The notes beneath the pieces were generated by a model that did no database searches, was not told the origin of the DNA, and saw only the letters and a list, made by a program, of their open reading frames with translations. A DNA stretch of 15,674 nt, taken from assembly GCA_905215155.1 (NCBI GenBank), contig CAJMPJ010000062.1, positions 1-15,674 of the forward strand, written 5' to 3'. The DNA is from an uncultured bacterium. GTDB lineage: Bacteria > Bacillota > Clostridia > Lachnospirales > Lachnospiraceae. Position 1 is the stretch's first letter. Each line of letters begins with the position of its first letter. A program made the position numbers and the translations under genes. Positions 7,276-15,561 of the stretch are shown piece by piece.

Positions 7276-7440
7276 GTGATTCATATATCTTATTCAAATG
7301 CTTCCCAACCTGAAAAGGAATACATCAGGCTCGTGAACGAAATGGCGAGAGATGTGAAGTATGGTTCCATTACCATTACCATTCAGGATGGAAAAATAGT
7401 GCAGATCGAAAAAATAGAAAAAATCAGATTAAAGGACTGA
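7276..7440 (+). CDS. DUF2292 (YezD-like) small protein, 54 aa
   Basis: A 54-residue frame opens at GTG 7276 and stops at TGA 7438-7440. Its second half, KYGSITITIQDGKIVQIEK followed by IEKIRLKD, fits the DUF2292 family typified by Bacillus subtilis YezD: a short helix, then Y-G-x-I-T-I-x-I-x-D-G-K-I-V-Q-I-E. The biochemical role is unknown. From general knowledge, relatives often lie beside sulfur-assimilation genes, which fits this operon. The start is unsure. The best ribosome site, AAGGTGA (7273-7279), overlaps the GTG, and no ATG exists in frame after the preceding stop (7267-7269), so GTG 7276 is the most reasonable choice. Confidence 0.75.
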   Translation: MIHISYSNASQPEKEYIRLVNEMARDVKYGSITITIQDGKIVQIEKIEKIRLKD

Positions 7441-7443
7441 CTG

Positions 7444-7500
7444 GACAACCGGAGGTTCTGATAAGCCATAAGAGCATATCAGGCAAGGGTTGTCTTTTTT
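7444..7500 (+). terminator. Second hairpin with T run before the NifB-like gene
   Basis: GACAACC (7444-7450) pairs with GGTTGTC (7488-7494), directly followed by six T (7495-7500). An inner stem CTGAT (7458-7462) with ATCAG (7478-7482) lies inside. The gap to the stop codon of the DUF2292 gene is three bases. It may reduce read-through into the NifB-like gene or act as a second attenuator. The large broken loop makes it weaker than the terminator at 7073-7100. Confidence 0.5.
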
Positions 7501-7531
7501 ATGGTCTAAAATGAAAGAAAGCGAGAGCAAA

Positions 7532-8404
7532 ATGGCAAATACATATCAAAATCTTCAAAAATCCCATCCCTGCTTTGGGGGAAATCGAAACAACACAGGC
7601 AGAATCCACCTTCCGGTCAGTCCAGGCTGCAACATTTCCTGCAAGTTCTGTGACAGAAAGATCAATGATGATGAAGAACGGCCCGGAGTCACCTCCAAGG
7701 TGCTTACTCCCAAGGAGGCACTTCAGGTTTTAGAAAAAGCATTAAAGCTTTGCCCGGAAATCACAGTCGCCGGAATCGCAGGACCGGGGGATACGCTGGC
7801 TACGGATTACGCTCTTGATACCTTCCGGCTCATAAAGGAACATTACCCCCAGTTGATCAAATGTATGAGCACCAACGGACTTCTTCTCAATGAACGGGCG
7901 GAGGAGATCATAGAGGTAGGCGTGGAATCCGTAACAGTCACCGTCAATGCAGTTGCCCCTGAGATAGAAGAAAGACTGAACCGCTTTACGGTTTATCACG
8001 GAAAGGTTTACATCGGCACCGAAGGAGCCGCGCTTTTAATTGAAAACCAGCTAAAAGGAATCAGAAAGCTTGCAGATGCCGGCATTACAGTAAAGGTGAA
8101 TACTGTTCTGGTTCCAAACATCAACGGGGACCATATTGAAACAATTGCAAAAACTGTAAAGGAGGCAGGTGCCAGCATTTATAACATCATACCGCTGATT
8201 CCCCAGTCCGACCTTTCCGGTGAGCCTGCCCCGGTGTGTGCTGAAATTGATGAAGCCAGAACTGCGGCAGGAAAGCACATTGATGTTTTCAGACATTGCC
8301 AGCATTGCCGCGCAGATGCAGTTGGGTTACTGGGAGGAAAGGATTACGGAGATATGATCTATGAGAGACGGGTGGCAGGCAGTGATACCTTCTCTCACGG
8401 ATAA
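7532..8404 (+). CDS. NifB-like radical SAM protein (cofactor core assembly)
   Basis: The 290-residue protein carries the NifB pattern. HPCF is at 12-15, the radical-SAM site is C33-x3-C37-x2-C40 (CNISCKFC), and the R-P-G-V-T-S-K-V-L-T-P segment follows. Near the end, CQHCRADAVGLLGG has Cys256 and Cys259. NifB uses S-adenosylmethionine to build the carbide-containing 8Fe core of the nitrogenase cofactor. The NifX-like C-terminal domain of many NifB proteins is absent here but is encoded as the next gene. In-frame upstream starts (TTG 7490, ATG 7511) exist, but 7490 lies inside the hairpin arm. ATG 7532 gives the usual N-terminus. Its ribosome site (GAGAG) is weak, so expression may depend on coupling. 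It resembles MarB by context. Confidence 0.9.
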   Translation: MANTYQNLQKSHPCFGGNRNNTGRIHLPVSPGCNISCKFCDRKINDDEERPGVTSKVLTPKEALQVLEKALKLCPEITVAGIAGPGDTLATDYALDTFRLIKEHYPQLIKCMSTNGLLLNERAEEIIEVGVESVTVTVNAVAPEIEERLNRFTVYHGKVYIGTEGAALLIENQLKGIRKLADAGITVKVNTVLVPNINGDHIETIAKTVKEAGASIYNIIPLIPQSDLSGEPAPVCAEIDEARTAAGKHIDVFRHCQHCRADAVGLLGGKDYGDMIYERRVAGSDTFSHG

Positions 8405-8421
8405 GGAAAAGGCAGGAGATT

Positions 8422-8790
8422 ATGAAGTATAAAATCGGAATTGCATCATCAGACGGAAAAGTGGTGAATCTGCATTTTGGCAGAGCGGATGTCTTCTATA
8501 TTGTGGAGGCGGACAGCGGGAATATGACGTTCCGGTACGGCGAAAGCCGGCAGACGGTTCCTGTGTGCCAGGGGCAGCAGCATGATGATCATAAGCTTTA
8601 TGAGCTGGCGGATCGTTTAAAGGACTGCGATTATGTTCTGGTCAGCCACATCGGGGAAGGCGTAAGGGCTGCCCTGGCAAAAAACGGTACCCTGGTGTTT
8701 GAATTGCCGGGATTCATTGAGGATTCCGTAAAAAGACTTCTTTTATATGTGGAAGTAGAGAATTGTATGAAATTAACAAATCCCTTATGA
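8422..8790 (+). CDS. NifX/NafY/NifB-C-terminal-like cofactor-binding protein
   Basis: A stand-alone protein of 122 residues of the dinitrogenase iron-molybdenum cofactor family (PF02579 type). The start, KYKIGIASSDGKVVNLHFGR, the CQGQQHDDHKLYELADRLKDCDYVLVS core with Cys49 and Cys69, and SHIGEGVRAALAKNG match the C-terminal domain of NifB and NifX. Family members hold or carry the cofactor or its precursor before it enters the catalytic protein. It follows the NifB-like gene after 17 bases with ribosome site GGCAGGAG. The two genes together equal a split NifB. Confidence 0.88.
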   Translation: MKYKIGIASSDGKVVNLHFGRADVFYIVEADSGNMTFRYGESRQTVPVCQGQQHDDHKLYELADRLKDCDYVLVSHIGEGVRAALAKNGTLVFELPGFIEDSVKRLLLYVEVENCMKLTNPL

Positions 8791-8872
8791 AAGAGGAAAA
8801 TTTGACGCTCCTGGTTGGCAGCAGCAACGAGGAAGCCTGACATTAATAGAAGATTTATACGACAATTTATAG

Positions 8873-9745
<873 letters not shown>

Positions 9746-9777
9746 TCGACCGGATACCGGTTTAAGGAGGAATGCAA

Positions 9778-10767
9778 ATGGCTGAAATACATCAATCAAT
9801 TACGGAACTGATCGGTAAGACACCCCTGCTTGCGCTTGAGAACTATGGAAAAAAGCATGGTCTGGAAGCGAGAATCATTGCAAAGCTTGAATATTTTAAT
9901 CCAAATCAAAGTGTAAAAGACCGGATTGCATATGCAATGATCGAAGATGCGGAAAAAAGAGGATTGTTAAAGCCGGGGTTTACCATTGTGGAAACCACCA
10001 GCGGAAATACGGGAATTGGTCTTGCAGCAATTGCCGCGGCAAAGGGATATGCCTTTCGGGTATATGTTCAGGATAATGTCAGTGAAGAACGCTTTAAGAA
10101 TATCCGGGCTTTTGGAGGAGAGACCATCCGGCTTTCCCAGGTGCCGGAGGTGAAGCAGGTGCTTGATGAAACGGGAGGAGATTTTGTGGCTGCCATAAAA
10201 GCTCTGGAGAAACATGTACTATCAAAGGAAGAAAATATCTTTTTTGTGAATCAGATTGAAAACCCGTCAAATCCCGCCATCCATGAGCGTACCACCGGAC
10301 CGGAAATCTGGGAAGCTACGGACGGGACAGTGGATATCCTTGTTGCCTGCGTGGGAACAGGAGGAACGGTATCGGGTGCAGGGAAATATTTAAAGAGTAA
10401 AAATGAAAACATAAAGATTGTTGCCATTCAGCCAGGACCTGGGTCCCTGCCCAATGAGACGGACCCGCTTCCGCCGGATATCACCGGTGTTCATCCCTTT
10501 GAAGGAGTACCCGTTGAGAGGATTCCCCTCACTATGGATTTAAGCATTTATGATGAAAAGATTGAGGTAGAAACCAATCAGGCCTATGAGGCGGCAAGAG
10601 AAGCTGCAAAAACAGAGGGTATTCTTGTAGGAACTTCTTCCGGAGCCGCCATTTATGCGGCAGGCCAGATTGCAAAGAGACCGGAGAACAAAGGAAAGAA
10701 CATTGTGGTAGTGCTGGCTGATACAGGTCTTCGCTATCTGTCAACAAAACTGTTTGAAGAAGCTTAA
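9778..10767 (+). CDS. cysK: Cysteine synthase family PLP enzyme (diverged)
   Basis: About 329 residues of the fold-type II beta-substitution family. NPNQSVKDR (41-49) holds the PLP lysine Lys47, TSGNTG (74-79) is the substrate loop, GTGGT (193-197) binds the PLP phosphate, and GTSSGAA and DTGLRYLST are near the end. CysK joins sulfide to O-acetylserine. Differences from usual CysK are visible: Gln44 for Gly before SVKDR, VQDNVSEER where CysK has a Met-Pro-x-x-Met-Ser-x-Glu-Arg pattern, and GVPVERIP for GIGAGFIP. The acceptor or thiol may thus differ; fixation of sulfide or methanethiol is inferred. ATG 9772 is only one base from the AAGGAGG, so ATG 9778 is preferred. The gene lies between the NifH-like and NifD-like genes, an unusual position. 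Confidence 0.88.
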   Translation: MAEIHQSITELIGKTPLLALENYGKKHGLEARIIAKLEYFNPNQSVKDRIAYAMIEDAEKRGLLKPGFTIVETTSGNTGIGLAAIAAAKGYAFRVYVQDNVSEERFKNIRAFGGETIRLSQVPEVKQVLDETGGDFVAAIKALEKHVLSKEENIFFVNQIENPSNPAIHERTTGPEIWEATDGTVDILVACVGTGGTVSGAGKYLKSKNENIKIVAIQPGPGSLPNETDPLPPDITGVHPFEGVPVERIPLTMDLSIYDEKIEVETNQAYEAAREAAKTEGILVGTSSGAAIYAAGQIAKRPENKGKNIVVVLADTGLRYLSTKLFEEA

Positions 10768-10787
10768 AGGAGATTTGGAGGTTAAAA

Positions 10788-12251
10788 ATGGGGATTAATT
10801 TATCAAGTTCTAATCTGGCAACCAGAGAGAACCGCCTGGGTTCCATAACCGGGTATGTGGGAGATTTGCACGATCTTGCAAGCCAGAGCAAGTGCGGAAC
10901 CTTAAAGGGCTGCGGGCGCTGCTTCTCCCAGTCCAGTACCTGCCTTTCCGGCTGTGCTTTAAGCCAGCTTGGAGGCATACGGGATGTGGCAGTCATCCAT
11001 CACGGGCCGTCAGGATGTTCGGCAACTGCCAGCTCTCAGTACATCGTTACCAACCAGGTCGCTGCCAAACGAGGCGTGGTGAACAAATCCGTCTATATCG
11101 GTACGGACATGAATGAGAACGATACCATCTTTGGTTCCACGGAAGCACTGGCCGAAATTATTTTGGAAGTGAACAGACGGTATCACCCAAAGGCCATCTT
11201 TGTCAGCAGTTCCTGCGCCACTGGAATCATCGGTGAGGATATTGACAGTGTGGTGGATGAGGTGAAGGACCAGATCGGCGTACCTGTTATTCCGGTTCAC
11301 TGCGAAGGGTTTAAATCCCGGATATGGGCCACTGGCTTTGATATTTCCGACCACGCTGTGCTCAGTGGAATTGTAAAGCCGCCAAAGCAAAAGAGAAATA
11401 CCATCAATTTCAAGAATTTTTACGAAAGTGCCAGAAGTGAAATCATAGAAATCTTTAAAAACTTTGACTTAGATCCTGTTTTTCTCTATGCAAATGCTAC
11501 CATAGAGGAACTGGAACATTTGTCAGAAGCCGTTGCCACCACCTGTATCTGCGGAACCCTGGGAAATTATCTTGGCAATGGTCTGGAAGAAACCTATGGA
11601 GTGCCTTATATCCGTACCATAAACCCCCTTGGAATCACCGGTTTTGAGACCTGGCTTCGGGAAATTGGAAGAGTGGCAGGAAAATCCCCTCAGGTGGAAC
11701 GCTATATCGAGGAACAGAGAAAGATTTACCTGCCGCAGATTGAAGAAGTAAAGAAGGAATTAAAAGGACTAAAGGCGGTTCTTGGCATGGGACCTGGCTA
11801 CACCTTTGAGGTGACCAGAGTCTTAGACGAACTGGGCATTGAAGTGGTATGGGCTCTTGCCTGGCATTATGATAAGAAATACGAAAACGGTGATGTTCCC
11901 CCTGCCATGAGCTATCTCCTTGAAAATGACATCAACTTTGAAGCCAGCGTGGCGGACCAGCAGAATTTTGAGGTAATGAACATCTTGAATAAATACCGTC
12001 CGGACTTATATCTTTCCAGACATCCCGGTTCTACGGTATGGGCCATTAAGCAGGGGACACCTGCTGTCTATGTAGCGGATGAATATATGATATTCGGCTA
12101 TAAGCATACCCTTGAATTCGCTCATACGGTCCTTGATACGGTACGCAACCGGAGCTTTGAACAGAATCTGGCAAAACGAGTGAAGCTACCCTATACCGAC
12201 TGGTGGTATAAGCAGGAGGTAGGAAGTTTCTTAGAGGAGGCAATCAGCTAA
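10788..12251 (+). CDS. NifD-like catalytic alpha subunit
   Basis: A 487-residue protein of the nitrogenase component-1 family. P-cluster-type cysteines are Cys56 (SGCALSQ), Cys77 (HHGPSGC) and Cys143 (SSSCATGIIGEDI). VHCEGFKS (170-177) matches the NifD CEGF segment. By hand alignment, Cys255 (ICGTLGNYL) falls on the cofactor ligand Cys275 and His440 (GYKH) on cofactor ligand His442 of Azotobacter NifD. Residues matching Arg96, Gln191 and His195 are Tyr85, Trp180 and Phe184, so the substrate pocket is not that of nitrogenase. Four extra Cys (36, 42, 45, 52) precede the first P-cluster Cys. The family includes NifD, MarD, CfbD and BchN/Y; retained cofactor ligands plus NifB favour a MarD-like enzyme. 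Ribosome site GGAGG. Confidence 0.9.
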   Translation: MGINLSSSNLATRENRLGSITGYVGDLHDLASQSKCGTLKGCGRCFSQSSTCLSGCALSQLGGIRDVAVIHHGPSGCSATASSQYIVTNQVAAKRGVVNKSVYIGTDMNENDTIFGSTEALAEIILEVNRRYHPKAIFVSSSCATGIIGEDIDSVVDEVKDQIGVPVIPVHCEGFKSRIWATGFDISDHAVLSGIVKPPKQKRNTINFKNFYESARSEIIEIFKNFDLDPVFLYANATIEELEHLSEAVATTCICGTLGNYLGNGLEETYGVPYIRTINPLGITGFETWLREIGRVAGKSPQVERYIEEQRKIYLPQIEEVKKELKGLKAVLGMGPGYTFEVTRVLDELGIEVVWALAWHYDKKYENGDVPPAMSYLLENDINFEASVADQQNFEVMNILNKYRPDLYLSRHPGSTVWAIKQGTPAVYVADEYMIFGYKHTLEFAHTVLDTVRNRSFEQNLAKRVKLPYTDWWYKQEVGSFLEEAIS

Positions 12252-13549
12252 TGGCAAAAATATTAGATAAACAAAGGTATAAATGTGCAATGAGTGCCAT
12301 GCAGACCGTTCAGGCCATTGACCGTGCCATACCAGTGCTTCATTCCGGTCCGGGATGCGCCCAGAAGCTTTCCAATTCCTCCGGGAGTTCCGGCTATTTT
12401 TCCCCCAATATTTACCCGTGTACCAGCATCAACGAAAGGGACGTGGTATTTGGCGGGGTGAAAAAGCTGGAATCCACGATCAAACATTCCCTGGATGTGA
12501 TTGATGCGGACTTATATGTGGTTTTGACCGGATGCATTCCTGAAATCGTGGGAGATAATACAGAAGAGGTGGTAGATGGTTTTAAGGATGCGGGAAAGCC
12601 GGTAATCTATGCCTCCACCGCAGGATTTAAGGGAAATAACTACAAAGGCCACGAGCAGGTGGTGGATGCCATCATTGATCAGCTGCTGGAAAAATCAGAT
12701 ATACGTGTGAAAAATCTGGTGAACATCTGGGCAGATGTACCTTATCAGGATGAGTTCTGGCATGGGAATTTCAGAGAGCTTGAAAAGCTGATTGAAAAGC
12801 TGGGACTGATTCCAAACATTATTTTCGGATACAACCGGGGGATTGCCAATGTAAAAAAGATTCCGGCTGCTGAATTCAATCTTTTGATATCTCCCTGGGT
12901 AGGACTGGGCAATATGAAAAAAATGGAACAGAAGCTGAAAATTCCTTACCTTCATTATCCCACACTGCCCATCGGTGCCTATGAAACCAGCAAATTTCTC
13001 CGCACCGTGGGAGAGTATGCAGGAGTGCCAAAGGAAAAGGTGGAAAAGATCATCACAGAGGAAGAGGCTTATTACTACTATTACATCGAGCGCTATGCGG
13101 ACCTATTTTTGGAAACACGGGTCATGTCAAAACAGTTTACCGTAGTATCCGATGCTCATTACGCCCTTGGAATCACCAAATTCCTGGTCAATGATCTGGG
13201 GCTTTTCCCGGCAAAGCAGTTTATCGTGGATGACACTCCAAGAGAACATCGGGAAGCCATCCGTTCCTATTTTAAAGATTTAAATTTTGGGATTGAGGCA
13301 GATGTCAGTTTTGAAACCGATGGATACAAAATACATAATGAGATCAAAGCCCATGACTATCATGGATACCCGCTGATCCTTGGCGGGTATTGGGAAAAGG
13401 ACGTGGCAAAACAGACGGACGGCCATTTTTTAAATGTTTCCTGGCCGGTCAATGAGCGTTTGATTATGAACAGCTACTATGCAGGCTATGACGGAGGGTT
13501 AAAGCTGATTGAAGATATCTACTCCGTTGCAAAAACAAGATTCAATTAA
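12251..13549 (+). CDS. NifK-like beta subunit
   Basis: The 432-residue partner of the NifD-like chain begins on the last base of its stop codon, indicating coupled translation. P-cluster ligands are Cys12 (YKCAMSAMQ), Cys36 (HSGPGCAQK) and Cys95 (LTGCIPEIVGDN). NERDVVFGGVKKLE (61-74) is the family segment between them, and STAGFKG matches the NifK region around Ser188. The protein is much shorter than NifK (usually about 510-520), mainly because the N-terminal arm before the first Cys is only 11 residues long, as in other nitrogenase-like beta subunits. It should form an alpha2beta2 complex with the NifD-like protein and help hold a P-cluster at the interface. Confidence 0.9.
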   Translation: MAKILDKQRYKCAMSAMQTVQAIDRAIPVLHSGPGCAQKLSNSSGSSGYFSPNIYPCTSINERDVVFGGVKKLESTIKHSLDVIDADLYVVLTGCIPEIVGDNTEEVVDGFKDAGKPVIYASTAGFKGNNYKGHEQVVDAIIDQLLEKSDIRVKNLVNIWADVPYQDEFWHGNFRELEKLIEKLGLIPNIIFGYNRGIANVKKIPAAEFNLLISPWVGLGNMKKMEQKLKIPYLHYPTLPIGAYETSKFLRTVGEYAGVPKEKVEKIITEEEAYYYYYIERYADLFLETRVMSKQFTVVSDAHYALGITKFLVNDLGLFPAKQFIVDDTPREHREAIRSYFKDLNFGIEADVSFETDGYKIHNEIKAHDYHGYPLILGGYWEKDVAKQTDGHFLNVSWPVNERLIMNSYYAGYDGGLKLIEDIYSVAKTRFN

Positions 13550-13575
13550 TAAATCTGTTTCATGGAGGGAGTACC

Positions 13576-14007
13576 ATGTCATATAAAATAGCCGTTGTAT
13601 CTTCGGACCAGAGAAAGATTGATTTAAATTTTGGAGCGGCATCGGAATTTTTGATCTATGAGGTCAGGGAAAATGGAGAGTTTGGACTGATAGAAAGAAG
13701 GAAGGTCCCGGAAACACTGCAGGGAGAAGAACTTTCCTCCTCCTGCGGGAAAAAAGGGGAATGTAAGGGTGGCGGCTGCCATGACAGCGGCCCTCAAAAC
13801 CCCAAAGTGGATTTAATATCTGACTGCAGATGCCTGCTTTGCAAAAAAACCGGAAGTCCTGTACAAAAGCAGCTGGACCGGAAAGCAATCAGCTCTTTTG
13901 ATGTGGATGGGGAGATTGAGGAAGCAATACATAAAATCGTGTTATATTTTTACCGGGTGGATCATCATCATTCACTTAGGGGAATTGCCAATGGATCGGT
14001 GATATAA
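13576..14007 (+). CDS. NifX-like protein with Cys-rich insert
   Basis: A 143-residue protein. The start, SYKIAVVSSDQRKIDLNFG, and the end, SFDVDGEIEEAIHKIVLYF, match the PF02579 (NifX / NifB C-terminal) fold. Between them is a Cys-rich section not seen in the other NifX-like protein here: Cys57, Cys63, Cys68 plus His69, then Cys84, Cys86 and Cys89 (CRCLLC). A DHHHS stretch follows at 129-133. This could hold an iron-sulfur cluster or another metal, or serve as a cofactor insertase matched to this enzyme; both are inferences. It begins 26 bases after the NifK-like stop with ribosome site GGAGGG. Confidence 0.78.
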   Translation: MSYKIAVVSSDQRKIDLNFGAASEFLIYEVRENGEFGLIERRKVPETLQGEELSSSCGKKGECKGGGCHDSGPQNPKVDLISDCRCLLCKKTGSPVQKQLDRKAISSFDVDGEIEEAIHKIVLYFYRVDHHHSLRGIANGSVI

Positions 14008-14026
14008 AGCAGGAGGAACGAAAAAT

Positions 14027-14854
14027 ATGAAAAAAAGGGTCAGACGATTGATTTTAGCAGCAATTTTAACAGCACTTGGCGGAACCGTTTTAACCGGATG
14101 CGGAAAAAAGGAGACCGCGGCGGGGAGCGGAGCAGCAAAGGTGGTAGTTGGAACCGGAAATGCTTATGAGCCATATTGCTATCTGGATGACAAGGGAAAT
14201 CTTGCCGGTTATGAATATGAAGTATTAAAGGCAGTGGATAAATTGCTTCCGGAATATGAATTTGAATTTAAGACCTCTGATTTTGCCAATGTACTCATTT
14301 CTCTTGATGCAGGAAAGATTGATATTGGAGCACATCAATATGAATGGAACAAGGAAAGGGATGAAAAATATCTCTTTGGAAAGGAACCCTATACAACCTA
14401 TGTCACCTATCTTACGGTTGCAGCAGACCGAAATGATATAAATTCTCTTGACGATCTGAAGGGAAAAAAGGTAAAAAGCTCCTCAGGATCCAATTCCGCT
14501 TATATTCTGGAAAGCTATAATAAGGAGCATGGGGATAATCCCATTAAAATTGAATATGTGAATAATTCCACCGATGAAGAAACCGTTACCGGCCTTTTAA
14601 ATGGCGTTTGGGATGCCACCATTATGACCTCCCGCGATGTAGAAAAGCTGAATAAGAGTTACGGAAACGGAAAAGAAGCCATCAAAATAGCCGGCGATCC
14701 GGTACAGACCTCATCCACCTACTTTGTATTTGCAAAAAATAACACCAAATTGCAGGAGGCTGTGGATGGTGCCTTAAAACAGCTGAAAGAAAATGGAAAG
14801 CTTGCACAGATCTCAGTAGATGTCATCGGCGGTGATTATACAGAAAGTGAGTAA
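14027..14854 (+). CDS. Amino-acid ABC importer, substrate-binding lipoprotein
   Basis: A 275-residue protein of the SBP_bac_3 (polar amino acid) family. The N-terminus MKKRVRRL, a hydrophobic stretch and the lipobox LTGC (22-25) show a lipoprotein anchored at Cys25. The mature domain has VVVGTGNAYEPYCYLDDKG, LAGYEYEVLKAV, the GKIDIGAHQYEWNKERDEKY segment, and LKGKKVKSSSGS at the second lobe. It resembles the cystine / sulfur-amino-acid binders of the TcyA and TcyJK type more than a general Gln or Arg binder, but this is from memory, and the ligand is not fixed by the sequence. It follows the NifX-like gene by 19 bases with ribosome site AGGAGG, so import is probably part of the same operon. 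Confidence 0.9.
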   Translation: MKKRVRRLILAAILTALGGTVLTGCGKKETAAGSGAAKVVVGTGNAYEPYCYLDDKGNLAGYEYEVLKAVDKLLPEYEFEFKTSDFANVLISLDAGKIDIGAHQYEWNKERDEKYLFGKEPYTTYVTYLTVAADRNDINSLDDLKGKKVKSSSGSNSAYILESYNKEHGDNPIKIEYVNNSTDEETVTGLLNGVWDATIMTSRDVEKLNKSYGNGKEAIKIAGDPVQTSSTYFVFAKNNTKLQEAVDGALKQLKENGKLAQISVDVIGGDYTESE

Positions 14855-14859
14855 TTCCT

Positions 14860-15561
14860 ATGGAGAAGCTGTTTGTCTGGGATCGGTTTTTTGAAAGCAT
14901 TCCAAAAATTCTTCCGTATTTATCTGTGACTTTTTCGATTGTGATCTATGCAACGGTTTTTGGAGTGCTTCTCGGGATTTTAATCGTATTGGTTCAGATA
15001 AAGAAAATACCGGTGTTGTATCCTCTTGTGAAAGTCTATGTCTCCTTCATGAGAGGAACTCCCATGCTGGTTCAGCTGATGCTTGTTTATTACGGCATAC
15101 CGGCTCTTTTGGATCCGGCTTTGGGAACGAATATAAACAGGGAATGGAGCGCTGTAAATTTTGCATATGTGACCTTTTTGCTCAACCAGGGGGCTTTTCT
15201 CTCCGCCATCTTTTACAGTGCCATCACCTCCGTTCCCTATGGCCAGACGGAAGCCGGTTTAAGTGTCGGGCTGACAGAATTCCAGACATTCCGAAGAATC
15301 ATTCTGCCCCAGATGGTCAAGACCGCCATACCGCCCTTTGGCTCCGATCTGGTTGGCTTATTCCAGAATTCCTCTCTTGTTTTCCTCATCGGAGTAACTG
15401 ATATCATGGGAAGAGCAAAAACCATCGGAACCGCCACAAAGCACGTTCTGGAAGCCTATGTGTTTGTGGTCATCATCTATATTATCATCAGTCTGGCAGT
15501 CCGGCTTTTGTTCTATCAGTTAAATGTCAAAATGAATTATGGAAAAGAGGAAATGGGATGA
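14860..15561 (+). CDS. Amino-acid ABC importer permease (TcyL-like)
   Basis: The 233-residue His/Glu/Gln/Arg/cystine-type permease has about five membrane helices. FMRGTPMLVQLMLVYYGIP (about 68-86) is a typical family segment, and the cytosolic EAA loop that contacts the ATPase reads EAGLSVGLTEFQTFRRIILP. The first helix is SVTFSIVIYATVFGVLLGILIV. It begins five bases after the lipoprotein stop and overlaps the next permease gene by ATGA. Similarity to the Bacillus TcyL permease of the cystine / S-methylcysteine importer is from memory. Confidence 0.9.
   Translation: MEKLFVWDRFFESIPKILPYLSVTFSIVIYATVFGVLLGILIVLVQIKKIPVLYPLVKVYVSFMRGTPMLVQLMLVYYGIPALLDPALGTNINREWSAVNFAYVTFLLNQGAFLSAIFYSAITSVPYGQTEAGLSVGLTEFQTFRRIILPQMVKTAIPPFGSDLVGLFQNSSLVFLIGVTDIMGRAKTIGTATKHVLEAYVFVVIIYIIISLAVRLLFYQLNVKMNYGKEEMG

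Noticed and set aside
7490..7531. Longer NifB-like start at TTG 7490
   Set aside because: The TTG is inside the 3' arm of a hairpin with a T run, has no ribosome site, and adds residues not expected before the HPCF segment.
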